DNA of 64,000 nucleotides from Eudorina sp. 2006-703-Eu-15. Taxonomy: Eukaryota; Chlorophyta; Chlorophyceae; Chlamydomonadales; Volvocaceae. A model generated the notes under the pieces. That model had not been told where the DNA came from and searched no databases. It was given only the letters and a program-made list of their open reading frames with translations. The position numbers were made by a program, and so were the translations under genes. Positions 10,801 to 22,614 of the stretch are shown here, one piece after another; position 1 is the stretch's first letter; the number at the start of each line of letters is the position of its first letter. The DNA is taken from positions 298,163-362,162 of the forward strand of contig BDSI01000004.1 of the NCBI GenBank assembly GCA_003117195.1, read 5' to 3'.

Positions 10801-13800
10801 AGGACAAGCTCAAGGCAAAGGCTCGCACGCCGACGGGCGCCGACCTGACCCAGATCCGCCGCAAGCGCGGCCGACCACGTGCGCCGCCCATCGACGTGCG
10901 CGACCTCTCGGCAGATGACCCACGGGCCGTCCTTGCGCAGCAACAACAGCAGCAGCAGCAGCAGCTCCCCTTGCACGTGGACGGTCAAGGGCTCAAGCTG
11001 GAGGACATGCAGCAGCAGCAGCAGCAGGTGGGACTGGAGGGCCGCGGAGGGGCAGGCCGTTGATGCGGGGCTGGACGGGACGGGAGGGATGGCACGATTC
11101 GAAAAGGGGACAAGGGCGCGGCGCGGTTGCGTCGGGGGGAGGAGGAGCCCATGCTCCGTGGCCTTCTTCTGGAGCCTCCCGTGACTGCGACTTGCATCGC
11201 CGTTTCCAATGACACAGACCGCCACGGGTGCTTTGTATGTTGTCCGCGAGTGTCTGAGTCGCCAGGTGTGTTACTAAGGCAGGCAGAACAGGAGTACGTG
11301 ACATGCATGGGCCGAGTGGCGCCCAACAATCTGCCCGTATGCGTATATAATGTACCCATTGTCCGAAGGCTGTGGTGTCGGAAGAGCGCTGTCGATTTTT
11401 GTGTGTGCGTCTTGTTATTTCGGAAGTCCGTGTGTGCGCGCATGCCTGTGACTGTGTACCTGCCCAGGTGCCGTACTCAGCAGTCCCTGGAGGCGCGGAG
11501 CACGTGGCACCCCGGGACGACATGCGCATCTTGTACGGCAACGGCGCCGCCGCCGGCGTCGATGCCCGGAGGTCGCCCGAGGCGCTCAGCGGCGGCAGCA
11601 GCAGCGGCAGCGGGCGCGCGGGCAGTCTGCTCCAGGCGTCCGCCGCGGTGCGCAGCAGGGCAGCGGCACATGGCCTTGCAGCGGATCCCCTAGACCTGCA
11701 CCTCCAACAGCTGAACGGCGCGGCGGGAGATGCCGGGCGCGGTGACGTGGGGCCGCAGGTGCCGAGCGACTCAGCCCACATAGTGCAGCAGCAGCAACAC
11801 CAGCAGCAGCAACAGCAACCGTTGCTACTGCTGCAGCAGGCTGGTGAGCAGAGTGGCAGCAAAGGGACCTTGCACGAGCAGCAAATGCAGCAGCAGCAAC
11901 AACAGCAACAACAGCAACAACAGCAACAACAGCAACAACAGCAACAACAGCAACAGCTGCGTCAGGCGTTGTTGGGTCAGTTGCAGCTGCAGCATGCCCA
12001 GGAGCAGCAGCAGCAAATGCTGCGGCTGGCCGCCGTCGGTGGGCAGCAGCAGCAGCAGCCCCAGCCGGTGGCGGTCTCGGCCGGGGACCTGGGCGCGGAG
12101 AGCTTGAGTCGGCTGCAGCGCCACATGCTGTTGCTGCGGCAGTCGGGTGAGGACGCGACGCATGCCGCTGCGCCAATCGTGATGCTGGACCGGACGGGCT
12201 CAGGGTACGGAGGTGGCGGCGCCAGCAACGGGATTGCGCTGGAAGGCCCTGACCTGATCATGTCGGAGGCCTGGAAGCCCCGTGGCCGGAGCAACTGGCT
12301 GATGGGCGGCGGCGGCGGCGGCGTTGGTGCGGGCGGCTTGGATCGGCTGACGCCGCTGGGAGGCGGGCATCCGGTGGATCCGTTGGAGATGGAGCTGCTG
12401 AAAATCGCATCGGAGGTGAGATGCAGCGGGGGGGGCCAAGGATGCGCGGACATGCCCACCACCACCGGCACTACCAGTGTGCCATTGTGCCAACTACACA
12501 CGGGCCGCACGGGTCCTGTGCTCTCGCGCCCGCCAATTCTTTTTCATGGCTCGCAACAGTAAGTACGACACGGAGCATTAAGTACGACGCTGGGCATTAA
12601 GCACGACACTGAGCAGCAGGCACGGATCTCAGCAGCAGGTACGGCTCCCAGCAGCAGGTGCTCACACGCCCTCCCCGCGGCCCGCCCGCAGACGCTCCTG
12701 ACGGATCAAGACGCCCCACATCACCAGGCGACCCTGTCGGCCGCAGCGGGTCTCGGCCTGAGCCACCACGACCACGCCCTTGGCCTGGGCCTGCCAAGCC
12801 AGCAGCAGCAGCAGCCCCGCCTCAACCACCACCACTGCCAGTTCCAGCAGTACGGCAGCGGCGGAGTCGGAGGACTGCAACAACCGGCGCAGGTATTGCG
12901 ACTGGACATCGACGCGCCATCGTGGAGCGCCTTCAACGGCGCCGCCGCCAGCGGCCTGGGTCTGGGTCTGGGGCTCCGGGGAGTGGGGCCCCTGCAGGGC
13001 CCTCCGCTGGGCGGACAGGGCAGCAGCGACATGCTCATGGCGGCCGGGGGCTGCAACCCGCTGGCCCTATCGACGGGGAGTGGCGGCCTCACAGGAGCTT
13101 CGGGGCCCAGAGCGGACAACGTCAGCGGCAGCGGCAGCGACATGCGCGGCGCCGGCGCTGCCAGCGGCTCACCGGGCGGTGGGCTGACGGACTCCATGAC
13201 TGCTGTGGCAGTGGACGGCGGCGGCGCAGCCGCCGCTGCTGGCGGCGGCGGCGGGCTGCAGTTGGAGGGCCTACTGCCGGAGTTCGGCAGTACGGGAACC
13301 AGCGCCATGGCGGGCGGCGACGGAGGCATCGACGGCGGGGTGACGAGCCTCGGCCCGGCCATCTTGTCCCAACCGCCGCCGCAACCACATGTACAGCAGC
13401 AGCAGCTACTGCTGCAGAACGGGGTGCTGACGCTAGGACGGCCACAGCTCGGTGATGGCGCCCGCGGCAGTAGCATCTTGAGGGGCTGGGGAGGTCCGTT
13501 GGCTGGTTTCCAGAGGTTGTCGGCCGACGAGCCGCTGCAGCAGCAGCAGCAGCAGCATCGCCAGCACCAGCCGCTTTGTCTGTCGGGTGCAGGGATGCGG
13601 CCCTTCGACCTGGGTACGACAGCGGATTTGGTGCTGCAGCCGCAACCGCCGTCGCAGCAGCAGCCGAACCTGCTGCTGCAGTTCCGCCAGCAGCGGCAGC
13701 AGCCGACGGTGCTGCAGCTGCAGCCGTCGCCGCAGGCGGGGTTCGGCGGCGCGGCAGCACCCCGGGGGCTCAAGGAGGCCGCACAGACCATGCTGGGTAA

Positions 13801-13806
13801 GCGGCG

Positions 13807-13868
<62 letters not shown>

Positions 13869-16800
13869 GAGAGGAGAGACCCGCCCAACCCAAACTTGTG
13901 TGTTAAAGAGAACTGAGCCGCGAGAAGCGAAGTCCAGCGAAGTCCAAACTTGTGTGTGTGTGTTTGGTGGGGGGGGCAAAACGAGGCCATTGCCAACCAC
14001 GTGCGATGCGAACGGTCGAGCGGGGAGGTAGAGCTTGCAGGCTGTGTGCAAGGTAGGGTAGGGGGGGTCAGGGATAGCGACGGGCTCCGGCCACTCCGGG
14101 GATTTCGCTGGACGGACGCCCACACTGCGTAAACCGCCGTCTGCCGCCCGCACCCCGGTCTGTGGCCGCGCCCTCACACACACACACACACACCCGCTGG
14201 TGGGGCCCGCTGGTGGCAGCGCGGCGCTCTCTCAGAAACCCCCCGATTCGCGCCTCTTAACACACACACGACGCACACCTTTCGGCTGCTGCACCCCTCG
14301 CGCCCCCGGGCCCCAGCGCAAGGTGGGCCGCACGCCGGCTACCAGCCCCCCGGCAGCGTCATGGAGCGGCTGAACATCAAGATCTACCAGCGCCGCCCCG
14401 AGGACCTGTCGCCCCACCTGGCGGAGCACCTGGCCGACCTCCTCTCCGATACTGACGCCAGCGTGCTGCAGGTGCGCCCGCTCCGTGCGGTGTGCGTGCG
14501 GTGTTCTAGCGAGAAACCCGCCCGAACCATACGTGCTGTGACCGTGCTGTGACCGTGCTGTGGCCGTGCAGTGTGCGTGTTTTCCTCCCGGTTTGTAAGC
14601 CCTCCCTTATCGCCCCAGGGCTCCATCCGGTCGGGCTGTATCCATTTGGTGCTGGACCTGCTGCTCAGCGACCGGAGGCGGCTGGCGGCGCGGCTGGTTG
14701 GCCTGGAGGATGCGGACCCACGGGTCGCTGCTGAGCGGATCGTGCGGGCTGTCATGGCGCAGCCGGACATGGGACACAGCGGCAGGCTGCACGTGCAGTT
14801 CGGCGACACGGTGAGGGGGATCAGGAGGAACAGGATGCGGAAGGAAGGAGGGAGGATGGGGAGGACGCGGAAGGAGGGAGAGGAGGGAGGGTGGGAGGGA
14901 GAGGAGGGAGGGTGGGAGGGAGAGGAGGGAGGGTGGGAGGGAGAGGAGGGAGGGTGGGAGGGAGAGGAGGGAGGGTGGGAGGGAGAGGAGGGAGGGTGGG
15001 AGGGAGAGGAGGGAGGGTGGGTGGGAGAGGAGGGAGGGTGGGAGGGAGAGGAGGGAGGGTGGGAGGGAGAGGAGGGAGGGTGGGAGGGAGAGGAGGGAGG
15101 GTGGGTGGGAGGGAGAGGAGGGAGGGTGGGTGGGAGGGAGAGGAGGGAGGGTGGGAAGGAGAGGAGGGAGGGTGGGAGGGAGAGGAGGGAGGGTGGGTGG
15201 GAGAGGAGGGAGGGTGGGAGGGAGAGGAGGGAGGGTGGGAGGGAGAGGAGGGAGGGTGGGTGGGAGGGAGAGGAGGGAGGGTGGGTGGGAGGGAGAGGAG
15301 GGAGGGTGGGAGGGAGAGGAGGGAGGGTGGGAGGGAGAGGAGGGAGGGTAACCAGGTGGACGGATAAACCATGATCTGCCCGGGCCCACACCCACACCCA
15401 CACCCGCACCCATATGGGCCCCAAATGCGTTTCGTTGTGCTGTCGATGCTGTTCCTCGCAGCTCTTGGCGATTCACGACCGCCAGGCACAGCTCCGGCAT
15501 CGGGCCCTGGTGGCGCCGCCGGGCTTTGCCCCGTCGTCCGTGAACAATCCCGGAGGGAACGCCGGAGGCGCAAGTGACCCATGGGTCGGCCCAGAAGTCC
15601 TGGGTGTGGCACCCCTTGCTGTGGTTGCGGGTAGGTGGTGCGGATTTGGGTCGGGATTGTGTCGACTTTGGTTCGCGGAGGGTTATGATCTCGGCCGGAA
15701 TGGTTCAGATTTGGGTAGGGATGGTGCTGACTTTGGGTCGCAGAGGTTATGAGGGCTCCCATGCCTTGTGTCCTCGCGCCTTGTAAGGACGCCTCCCAAG
15801 GACGCCTCCTCCCAACGAGGTGCCGTCCGAACCTCGAAGCAGCTGTCCCTGCCCATTTCCGTGATTCCTGACACTCCCCTTTTTGTCAATAAAGACAGCG
15901 AAATCGCGAGCCAATCACCGATTGCGTGACACCCCCTCCCTCCTGACACCGGACACCTCACATCACATCGCAGGTGGCGATTTCACGCTGGAGGTGCTGG
16001 GCCGCGGCCTGAGCCTGTCCGGTATGACATTCCACGTGCGTTTCCAGGGCCGACACCTGGACGTGATGCCGGAGCTGGAGCTGGGGGACGGCAGGTCCGA
16101 CAGCGTTGTCGGCAGTGGTTTCGGAGGCATGGGCCTAACCGCGCGCTCCTCCGTGCAGACCAGCCCGTTCGACTCGGGGCCCGACTCCAGCGACGGTTCG
16201 GGGGGCCTGTCCGCCAGCGGCGGCGGCGGCGGAGCCGCCGTCGCCAACCCGGCGGCGGCGGCGGCGGCGGCGGGCGCCGAGACCCACGCGTCCGTTGAGC
16301 TCGCGGTGCAGGAGGCAATGGTGATGTCGTACGAGACGGAGCCGTTCTACGTGGACGTCGAGACACCGCACCGCCGTACCGCACAGGATGTACGGCAACT
16401 GATGTCGGCGGCGATGGTTGAGCAGGGTCGGGTGCTGCCGCGGCCGCGCGGCGCAGACGCCGCGGGGGGCTCGCGGAACCGGTTGCTTGCGCACGTACCT
16501 GTGGCGGCGCCCGCCGGCGGCGGCTGTCGGGCAAACTTGTCTCATGACGGCAATGACCTGTACGGCAGCTGTGCGCCGACGGCAGAGCCTGGTACGGCAG
16601 ATGTCGAGGACTTGGAGTGGGGCAGCAATGAGGGAGTCGAGGCGCAAGGAGAGGGAGTAACCCGCGGCAGTACTCGCGTTGCCCTCGCCGCCGTCGCCGC
16701 GGCCGCGGCCGCGTCTGCTGCCAGCCCCACCGGCGCCGCCGGGGCGGGCGGCAGTGCCGCCGCCGCGCAGCTTCACGTCTGCAACGGCGGGATGGGCTGC

Positions 16801-19308
16801 AGCGGCTGCGGCTGCAGCAGCTGTGTCGCCATGAACGGGCGCTGCGGTCAGGCCGCGCGGGATTGCATCGGAGCCCCGAGTAACGCGACGGCGGAGCGAG
16901 CCGGTTGTGGCGGCGGCGGCGGCGCCGCCGCCGCCGCCGCCACTATCGTCGACACCGACGGGCGCCGCATCGGCTCGGAGTGGCTGGCAGCTGGCCACGC
17001 CAACCACACCTGGAACCTGTCAGCGTCCGCCGCTGGTGAAAGGGCGGTGAACGCCTCGGCGCCGCCGCTCCTGGAGGCTCTGCCGCCGCGGGCCGATTCA
17101 TGCTCGGCGGCGCCGCCGCTGACGTCTTGCGTCCTGGATGCAGCGATGGGCGCCGCCGCCGCTGACAGCCCCGCGGCCGCCGACGACGACCATGCCGGGC
17201 AGCACGGCGCCCGGACCCCGGGCGGGCTGCTGCTTCCCGTGCGCGTCGGCCGCGGCGCCGTCCGCCGTACTGACGGCGGCGGCAGTGTCGGCGGCGCCGG
17301 GGCCTCCGTGGGGACTCTCGTCAGTGACATTGGCGACGGCGAGGACACAGACCAGCCGTCGTACTGTTCGTACTCATCTGCTACGGCAAGCGTGCTTGCT
17401 GGCGAGCCGGATGTGCTCGTGCTTTTCGTTGAGTCGGTTGCGCGGGCAGGGCTGGCGATCGTGGAGGTGGAGGCGAATGGCGCGGGCTTTGACGGTGACG
17501 GCAGCGGCGGCGGCGACGGCGGCGGCGGCGGCGCGGCGGTGACGTCCGGGGTCCTCAGCGAATGGTGGCCGGTGGTGGTGCTGCCGGCGGCGGCGGCGGG
17601 CGCGGCCGCCGAGATCAACTCGCTGTGTGAGGATTACGGCGTGTCCAGGTACGACACTGACACGCGAATGGATGGACGTGGGGACGGCAGGGCAGCGCAG
17701 CAAGCAGTACGGCGACCGTCCAGAACGTCGTACAGCGCGGGATGAGTGGTAATGGCGTTTGTGATATCCGCGACAATGGCGTGTGTGAGGGGCATTCCTC
17801 CGCCGAAGGCCTTATCACACGATCCGCTCTCGTCAAGAGATACGGTAACCAAAGCAGTTGTCGTACATGATCTGGGGCCTCTTTCTACTGTCTGCCTGCA
17901 TGTCTTTGTGTGTCTAGGGTTTAGGGTTTCACTAAGTGATGGCTGACTCATTGACTGACTCGCTGACCGACTGGCTCAACGGCTGACTGGCTAACTGGCT
18001 CATCAAGTGTCTGTCTGGCTATATGTCTGTCTGCCTGTTAATCTGTTAATATGTTATTCTGTTAATCTGTTCATGGTCGACGGTCAACTGTCTGTCTGCC
18101 TGTTAATCTGTTAATATGTTATTCTGTTAATCTGTTCATGGTCAATGGTCAACTGCAGGTCTGTTCGGAATATGCTGGTTGACTTCGGGCTGGTCCTGGA
18201 GGCCCTTGAGGTGGCGATGGAGGGGCGCATGACGGCACCGCCGCCTGCAAGCAACTTGGCGGCAGCAGCGGCGGCGGCGGCGGCGGCTGTGGAAATGCAA
18301 AAAATGTACGGCAGTAGTGCCGCCATCGACGACGACCTCATCTCGGCGGTGGAGCGCGCCGCCGCACAGGTGGCGCTGGACGCCGTACATCAGGAGGAGG
18401 GGGAGGGCGCGGATGTTAGCGGCAACGGTGGGACGCTGACGGCATCAGCGGAGGGTCAAAACTGCCATCGCGGCGGCGGCGGCGGCGGCGGTGAGTGACA
18501 TGGTGGGAAGGCCGTGCCCCAAAGCCCACCATCGGGCCCACCATTGGGTGTACGGTAGCTCCGCTCAGTCTCCCGCGTCGATCTTTCACCGAAGGTTTAA
18601 TTGTTCGTACATGGCGGTACACTGTCGTACCATTCCAATATTGGTCATCGCCTCTTAAGCCTACTTGTACCGCCTGACCCTACACCGTGCAGAAACGGAG
18701 CCCGCGGTGTTATCGTACGAATCGACCGCCACATGGGGTTCCGGAGCAGCAGAATCGGTTCCGCGTTCCGGCGTGTGCAGCCCCGTCGCCGACGGCGCGG
18801 GCGGGGCCGCCGCCGGCGTCAGCAGTGGCGCAGCGGCGGCGGTGGCAGCGCCGCCGGCGGTGGCTTCGGAGCACGAGCATCTGCTGACCGGCTTGCCCGA
18901 CTCGATCCGTGATGCAGTTCGTGTGCCCGCCCTGGCCGCCATCCAGACCCAAGGGTCGCTTGCGGCGGCGGTGGCGGCGGTCGCCGCCGCGGCAGGGCCG
19001 GCGGCGACGGCGCCGCCGCTGCGCGGCGGCCTACGTGTCCCTGTCGCGGCGTGTAGCATCGGCGTGCGGGGGGGCCCCCCGGGCCTTATCGACGGCCTGC
19101 TGGACGATCCCGCGGTCGGGGCCGGGCTGCATCTGCTGTCCGAGCCCGGCCCCGCCCGTCGTACACTGGCGGGCGCGGCGCTCCGCGAGGCGGAGGCGGC
19201 GTACCACTGCATGATGGGGAACGGCACGATGACGGACTTGCTACAGCCGTTTAAGGACCCGGGCGAGCACTACTGCCGATCCGGATCCCAGCCGCGTAAC
19301 CTGACACG

Positions 19309-19405
<97 letters not shown>

Positions 19406-22385
19406 ACTGCGGCGGCGGGCGGCGAGAGGTCGGAGCCGCCGTCGCCGTCACAGTCGCCGTCGCAGCAACAGCAGCCGCAGCCGCCCCTGATGGAGCCTAC
19501 GGCGACCCAGGCGGCGCGGTTTCTCGGATTTGGCGCCGGTACGGACATCTCCAGGGAGCAGGCGCCAGCGGCTACTGCCTCCGGAGGCCACGGCGCGCCG
19601 GCGGCGGTGGCTCTTAACACTGAGACGCACCCTTTCTTGGGCGCCGACAGCGGGGGCGAGAACAGGCGATCGGCGCACGCCGCGAGGAGAGTGGCCACCG
19701 CCGTCACCGCCGCCAGGCTGCAGCAGCACCACCCACAGCCATCGCATCTACAGCCGCTGCCGCAGCTGTCGGCAGTCGAGGAAACTGCTGTCGAGGCGCT
19801 ATCGGCCGCCGCCGCCGCCGACGCCCCTGGCGCCGCCACCGCCACGGCCAGGCGCGAGGCTGTAGTGGAGCGCTGGCGGCAGCAACAGCAGGAGGAGCTG
19901 GGGCCCCGCGCCAGGGCACTGCTGGTGTTCTTCTGCAACCGGGGCTTCCGCAACAGCGTCCGATTGGTGCTCCGCTTCATCTTGTGCGGCTGGGGCCTCC
20001 CTGGAGAGCTGGTGGAGGCCGTACTGGCGGACCCGTACAGTGACATGGACACCCAGGTTGTCGACGCCGCCGACACCGGCGCGTACACGGGTGCTGCTAC
20101 TGCTGCTGCTACTGGCACTGCTGCTGCCACTGCCAGTGGCGTCGCTGGCGTGCCGCCGGGCGGTGCTGCTGCTGCTGCTGCTGCTGCTGCTGCGGCGGCG
20201 GCGGCGGCGGCTGCTACAGCCCTGTCGGAGCCAGGTCTGGTGATGTATCTGAATCGCCTGGCGCTGTACTTGACGTTTTTGGGGGAGCAAGTGCGCTCCG
20301 AAACCGGGTTGGGGCTGCTGCACCACGCGGTCCGGTCGGGAAGCGTCGAGACGGTGGAGCTGCTTCTGCGGGTCAGCCGTACGGCGGGCGCGCCGTTCGA
20401 CGTGCTACAGCGCGGTACGTGGTGTGTGGAGCATGTCGTACATTCGTATGCGAGGCCTCTTGCGGTGTGATGAGGGGAGGACGCGGGTGTCAGGGGGGTT
20501 GTCCCCGAGCAGCTTACATAAACACACACACCGAACGACTGCCGTACCCGTCAAGTCTGGATGAGTCAGGCTATCGTACAGTGTATTACACAGGTGTTAG
20601 CGGTGGTGCCCCATGACACTGCCGACCACTTCAGAAGCGGGACTTCCGCGGTTGAAGAGGGAGGGAGCTCCGGCACCTGGTACCTTGCTGAAACTGCGGC
20701 CTTGCGGTGATTAACCCAACAACATGGGGATACTAACTGCTCACTGCCGCTGCCGCTACTGCCACTGGCGGTCCTGCAACTGTCGCTACTGTCGCCGCCG
20801 CTACTGCAACTGTCGCTACTGCAACTGTCGCTACTGCCGCCGCCGCTACTGCAACTGTCGCTACTGCCACTGTCGCTACTGCCGCCGCCGCTACTGCAAC
20901 TGTCGCTACTGCCGCCGCCGCCACTGCAACTGTCGCTACTGCCACTGTCGCTACTGCCGCCGCCGCTACTGCAACTGTCGCTACTGCCGCCGCCGCTACT
21001 GCAACTGTCGCTACTGCCACTGTCGCTACTGCCAGGTCACGAGGGCGTCACGCCGGTCCACTTGGCGGCCCTACTGCCGACGGGCAGCGCCGCCATCATG
21101 ACTGCCCTCGTGGACCACGCCGCGTGTGGCAGCGTCAAGGGACAGTACGGCAGCGCTTCAGTCACCACGGCTGACCCCGTGGCGGCCGCCGCTGTCGACG
21201 GAAGCAGCGCCGCCGCCGTCGCCGCTGTCGCCGCCTGCTCCACCAGATACACACACATCACCTGGCGGGGCGGCGGTCTGGCCGCCGCTGTGGGGGCCGC
21301 CCTCCAGGCTTCGGGGCAGCATGAGCCGCCGACGCTGGGACGCGGCGGCGGCGCCGCCGCCGCCGCCGCGGCGGCGGCGGTGATGAGCTCCGGGCGCGAC
21401 GCCTCCACCGTCGCCATGCTGGGCGCGGAGATTGAGCGCATGGCTCTCAGGAGCAGTGGCAACGCGGCGAAGCAAGGCGAGCCGGCGCAAGCGCCTCCGC
21501 CGCCTCCCGTCGCCGGTGGCGTCCCGCCGGCTGCGCCTCCGCCTGCGCCTGCCCCCATTCCTGCGCCAGCTCCTGCTCATGCCCATGCACCCGCGGTGGC
21601 GGCTTCGGGAGGCTGCCCCCGTGTCAGCGCAGGCGAGGCGGTCGCGCCGGGGCGTCTGGAGGGTCTGAAGAAGGCGACGGCGCCTCCGTCCAATGATGTA
21701 ACGGCCGCGGCGACGGCGACGGCGACGGCAGGTGCTTCCAGCCCGGGCTCCTGCGGCGGAGGCGGCGGCGCAGGCGGCAGCCACGGCAGCCGCGACAGCG
21801 GCAGCGACTCAGCTTCCGGCCGCAAGCGGTTGCCGTACAAGTCAGTGGTAAGTGCCCAGTCGGGCAGCCGGGTCGCCGGGTTGTAGACCGGGGTCTCGAG
21901 TAGCGCACAGCACAGCACAGCACAGCACAGCACAGCAGGGGGTGACAAAGGAGGGCAACCGGGGCTAGCTGCCACAGCATGCAGCCAGCGCCGCCGCCGG
22001 GGTGGCGCCGCCGGCGTCACTGCCGGGGCGGCAGCCGCCGCTTGGTGGGGGCGGCATGGGTGGAGGGTGGGCAGGGGCGAGGGTTGTTGACCGGATGCCC
22101 CGCCGGCGTCGTGGTGTCGTACTGTCGTACTGTCTCTGGCTGTTCGCAAGTCAGGTACCGCTGCTCCCTTGGCCCTCGGCCCTTCGGTGTCGTCCTCGCA
22201 GTTCTCCGGCTGGTTCGGACGGCCCTCGCCGCCGTCGTGAGGTAAGGGAGCGCGCGGCAGCGCCGACGACACAGCTGCAGGACACAGCTGCCCGCGGGAT
22301 CCAGACTCCTTCACATCGGCAGCTTGAAACAGAACAGAGGGGACCGAGGGAGGTGCAGGACTTTGCAAGGAGAGCGACAATGTGA
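7898..22385 (+). CDS. Giant SBP-box transcription factor with ankyrin repeats (SPL7/CRR1 type)
   Basis: A nuclear DNA-binding regulator. Phase-consistent exons: 7898-8003, 8058-8218, 9261-9386, 9692-9735, 10138-10218, one unresolved, 10803-11027, 11468-12415, 12692-13796, 14317-14471, 14619-14810, 15462-15630, 15974-17648, 18159-18490, 18693-20414, 21036-21847, and a tentative last exon 21978-22385; about 2,750 codons. The N-terminus has DWQVEDYAWDSRRLVAL, like the W..DW.WD start of long SPL proteins. The SBP domain follows at about residues 88-162, then poly-Gln regions. The long-SPL blocks follow: MERLNIKIYQRRPEDL, SIRSGCIHLVLDLLL, FTLEVLGRGLSLSG, GLAIVEVEANG with SEWWPVVVL, then ankyrin-like GLGLLHHAVRSGSVETVELLL and GVTPVHLAALLP. 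Chlamydomonas CRR1 (copper/hypoxia sensing) and plant SPL7 share this plan, but this protein looks about twice as long, so I give no symbol. The last exon is the weakest part. Confidence 0.9.
8213..10218 (+). other. SBP zinc-finger domain, split over four exons
   Basis: The domain runs from the end of exon 8058-8218 (ETCM) through 9261-9386 (VKDCPADLTNCKAYYRRF, RICERH, SRFCQQ), 9692-9735 (CGRFHGLEEFEGSK) and 10138-10218 (RSCRRALLTRFYKRRN). All eight zinc ligands are present: C, C, C, H for the first finger and C, C, H, C for the second. The basic tail overlapping the second finger is the usual nuclear-import and DNA-contact region. Phases match at every junction (0, 0, 2). In this family the domain binds GTAC-core DNA; that is family knowledge. 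Confidence 0.95.
10391..10500 (+). other. Unresolved small exon region of the SBP gene
   Basis: Exon 10138-10218 ends in phase 2 with a strong donor (GTGAGTT), but the next certain exon (10803) needs phase 0, so a small exon is missing between them. After the acceptor CCACGCAG at 10390 one frame reads with Cys pairs (RCKLCFNPPCR) but lacks a good phase-0 donor before its stop. Another frame, from an acceptor near 10330, has CSRCGRPHAALC. Neither is settled. Confidence 0.3.
10850..10890 (+). other. AT-hook-like motif in the SBP protein
   Basis: Exon 10803-11027 encodes IRRKRGRPRAPPIDV. The RGRP core with flanking Arg/Lys and Pro matches the AT-hook minor-groove binding motif. It sits shortly after the SBP domain in the same protein. 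Confidence 0.6.
11884..11956 (+). repeat. CAG/CAA tract coding poly-Gln
   Basis: A mixed CAG and CAA run inside exon 11468-12415 of the SBP gene encodes an almost pure run of about 24 Gln. Shorter Gln runs occur on both sides. The CAA interruptions should make the tract less slippery than pure CAG. Confidence 0.9.
13809..13866 (+). repeat. (GT)29 microsatellite in SBP intron
   Basis: An uninterrupted GT dinucleotide run that starts about 12 bp after the donor of the intron following exon 12692-13796. It makes a spurious Cys/Val open frame. Confidence 0.97.
14880..15350. repeat. G-rich 21-bp minisatellite in SBP intron
   Basis: More than twenty tandem copies of a 21-bp unit made of GGGAGGGAGAGG followed by AGGGAGGGT, with some GGGTGGG variants. 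It lies wholly inside the intron 14811-15461. It is purine-only apart from one T per unit. The length is a multiple of three and stop-free, so both strands show long false frames. Confidence 0.95.
15885..15927 (+). repeat. Dispersed repeat family C, copy 1
   Basis: A 43-bp stretch starting GTCAATAAAGACAGCGA and ending CAATCACCGATTGCGT, inside the SBP intron 15631-15973. It matches 37961-38003 with about three differences, and its first half matches two reverse-complement copies near 47.5 kb. A pyrimidine run (ACTCCCCTTTTT) precedes it. Confidence 0.85.
17913..17931 (+). repeat. Short telomere-like motif
   Basis: CTAGGGTTTAGGGTTTC in the SBP intron 17649-18158 contains two units of TTTAGGG, the plant-type telomere repeat. 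It is too short to be a telomere. A similar CTAGGGTTTAGGA occurs near 23595. Confidence 0.6.
19309..19408 (+). repeat. GCT tract coding poly-Ala
   Basis: A near-pure GCT run in exon 18693-20414 encodes about 33 Ala, interrupted by GTT and ACT once each. On the other strand it reads as Ser or Gln. A shorter tract lies at about 20165-20215. Long poly-Ala runs in transcription factors tend to be disordered or weakly repressive; their role here is unknown. Confidence 0.9.
20745..21030 (+). repeat. 30-bp minisatellite abutting a splice acceptor
   Basis: Alternating blocks of TACTGCAACTGTCGC and TACTGCCGCCGCCGC form roughly 30-bp units through the intron 20415-21035. The last block runs into the acceptor CTACTGCCAG of exon 21036-21847. 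The pyrimidine-rich side that the spliceosome would read is made of the repeat itself. Confidence 0.9.
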
Positions 22386-22614
22386 GCGGCCGCGGCGCTC
22401 TTTTATTACCTGTCCCTTGTGTCGTTTTTTTGTTTTGTGGTTGACCCGTTCCTGGCCCGAAGGACGTGGTGCGTATTTCCACGACCCGGGCGCCGATGGG
22501 GGCATGGGGTGTCTGCGGGAGGGCGGGAGAGGTGCTGGGATGCATTGGGGTTGGGTTCCAGCCGTTGGACTAGGGACAGGGTCAAGGCTTGTGCGGAGCG
22601 TGGGTTTGGCATCC

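Noticed and set aside
13801..13906. Val/Cys dipeptide coding at the end of an SBP exon
   Set aside because: This is the (GT)n run inside the intron; the donor GTAAGC at 13797 precedes it.
14571..15762. Long Gly/Glu/Arg and Pro/Ser frames on both strands around 14.6-15.7 kb
   Set aside because: They are readings of the 21-bp intron minisatellite. The real coding is in the short flanking exons 14619-14810 and 15462-15630.
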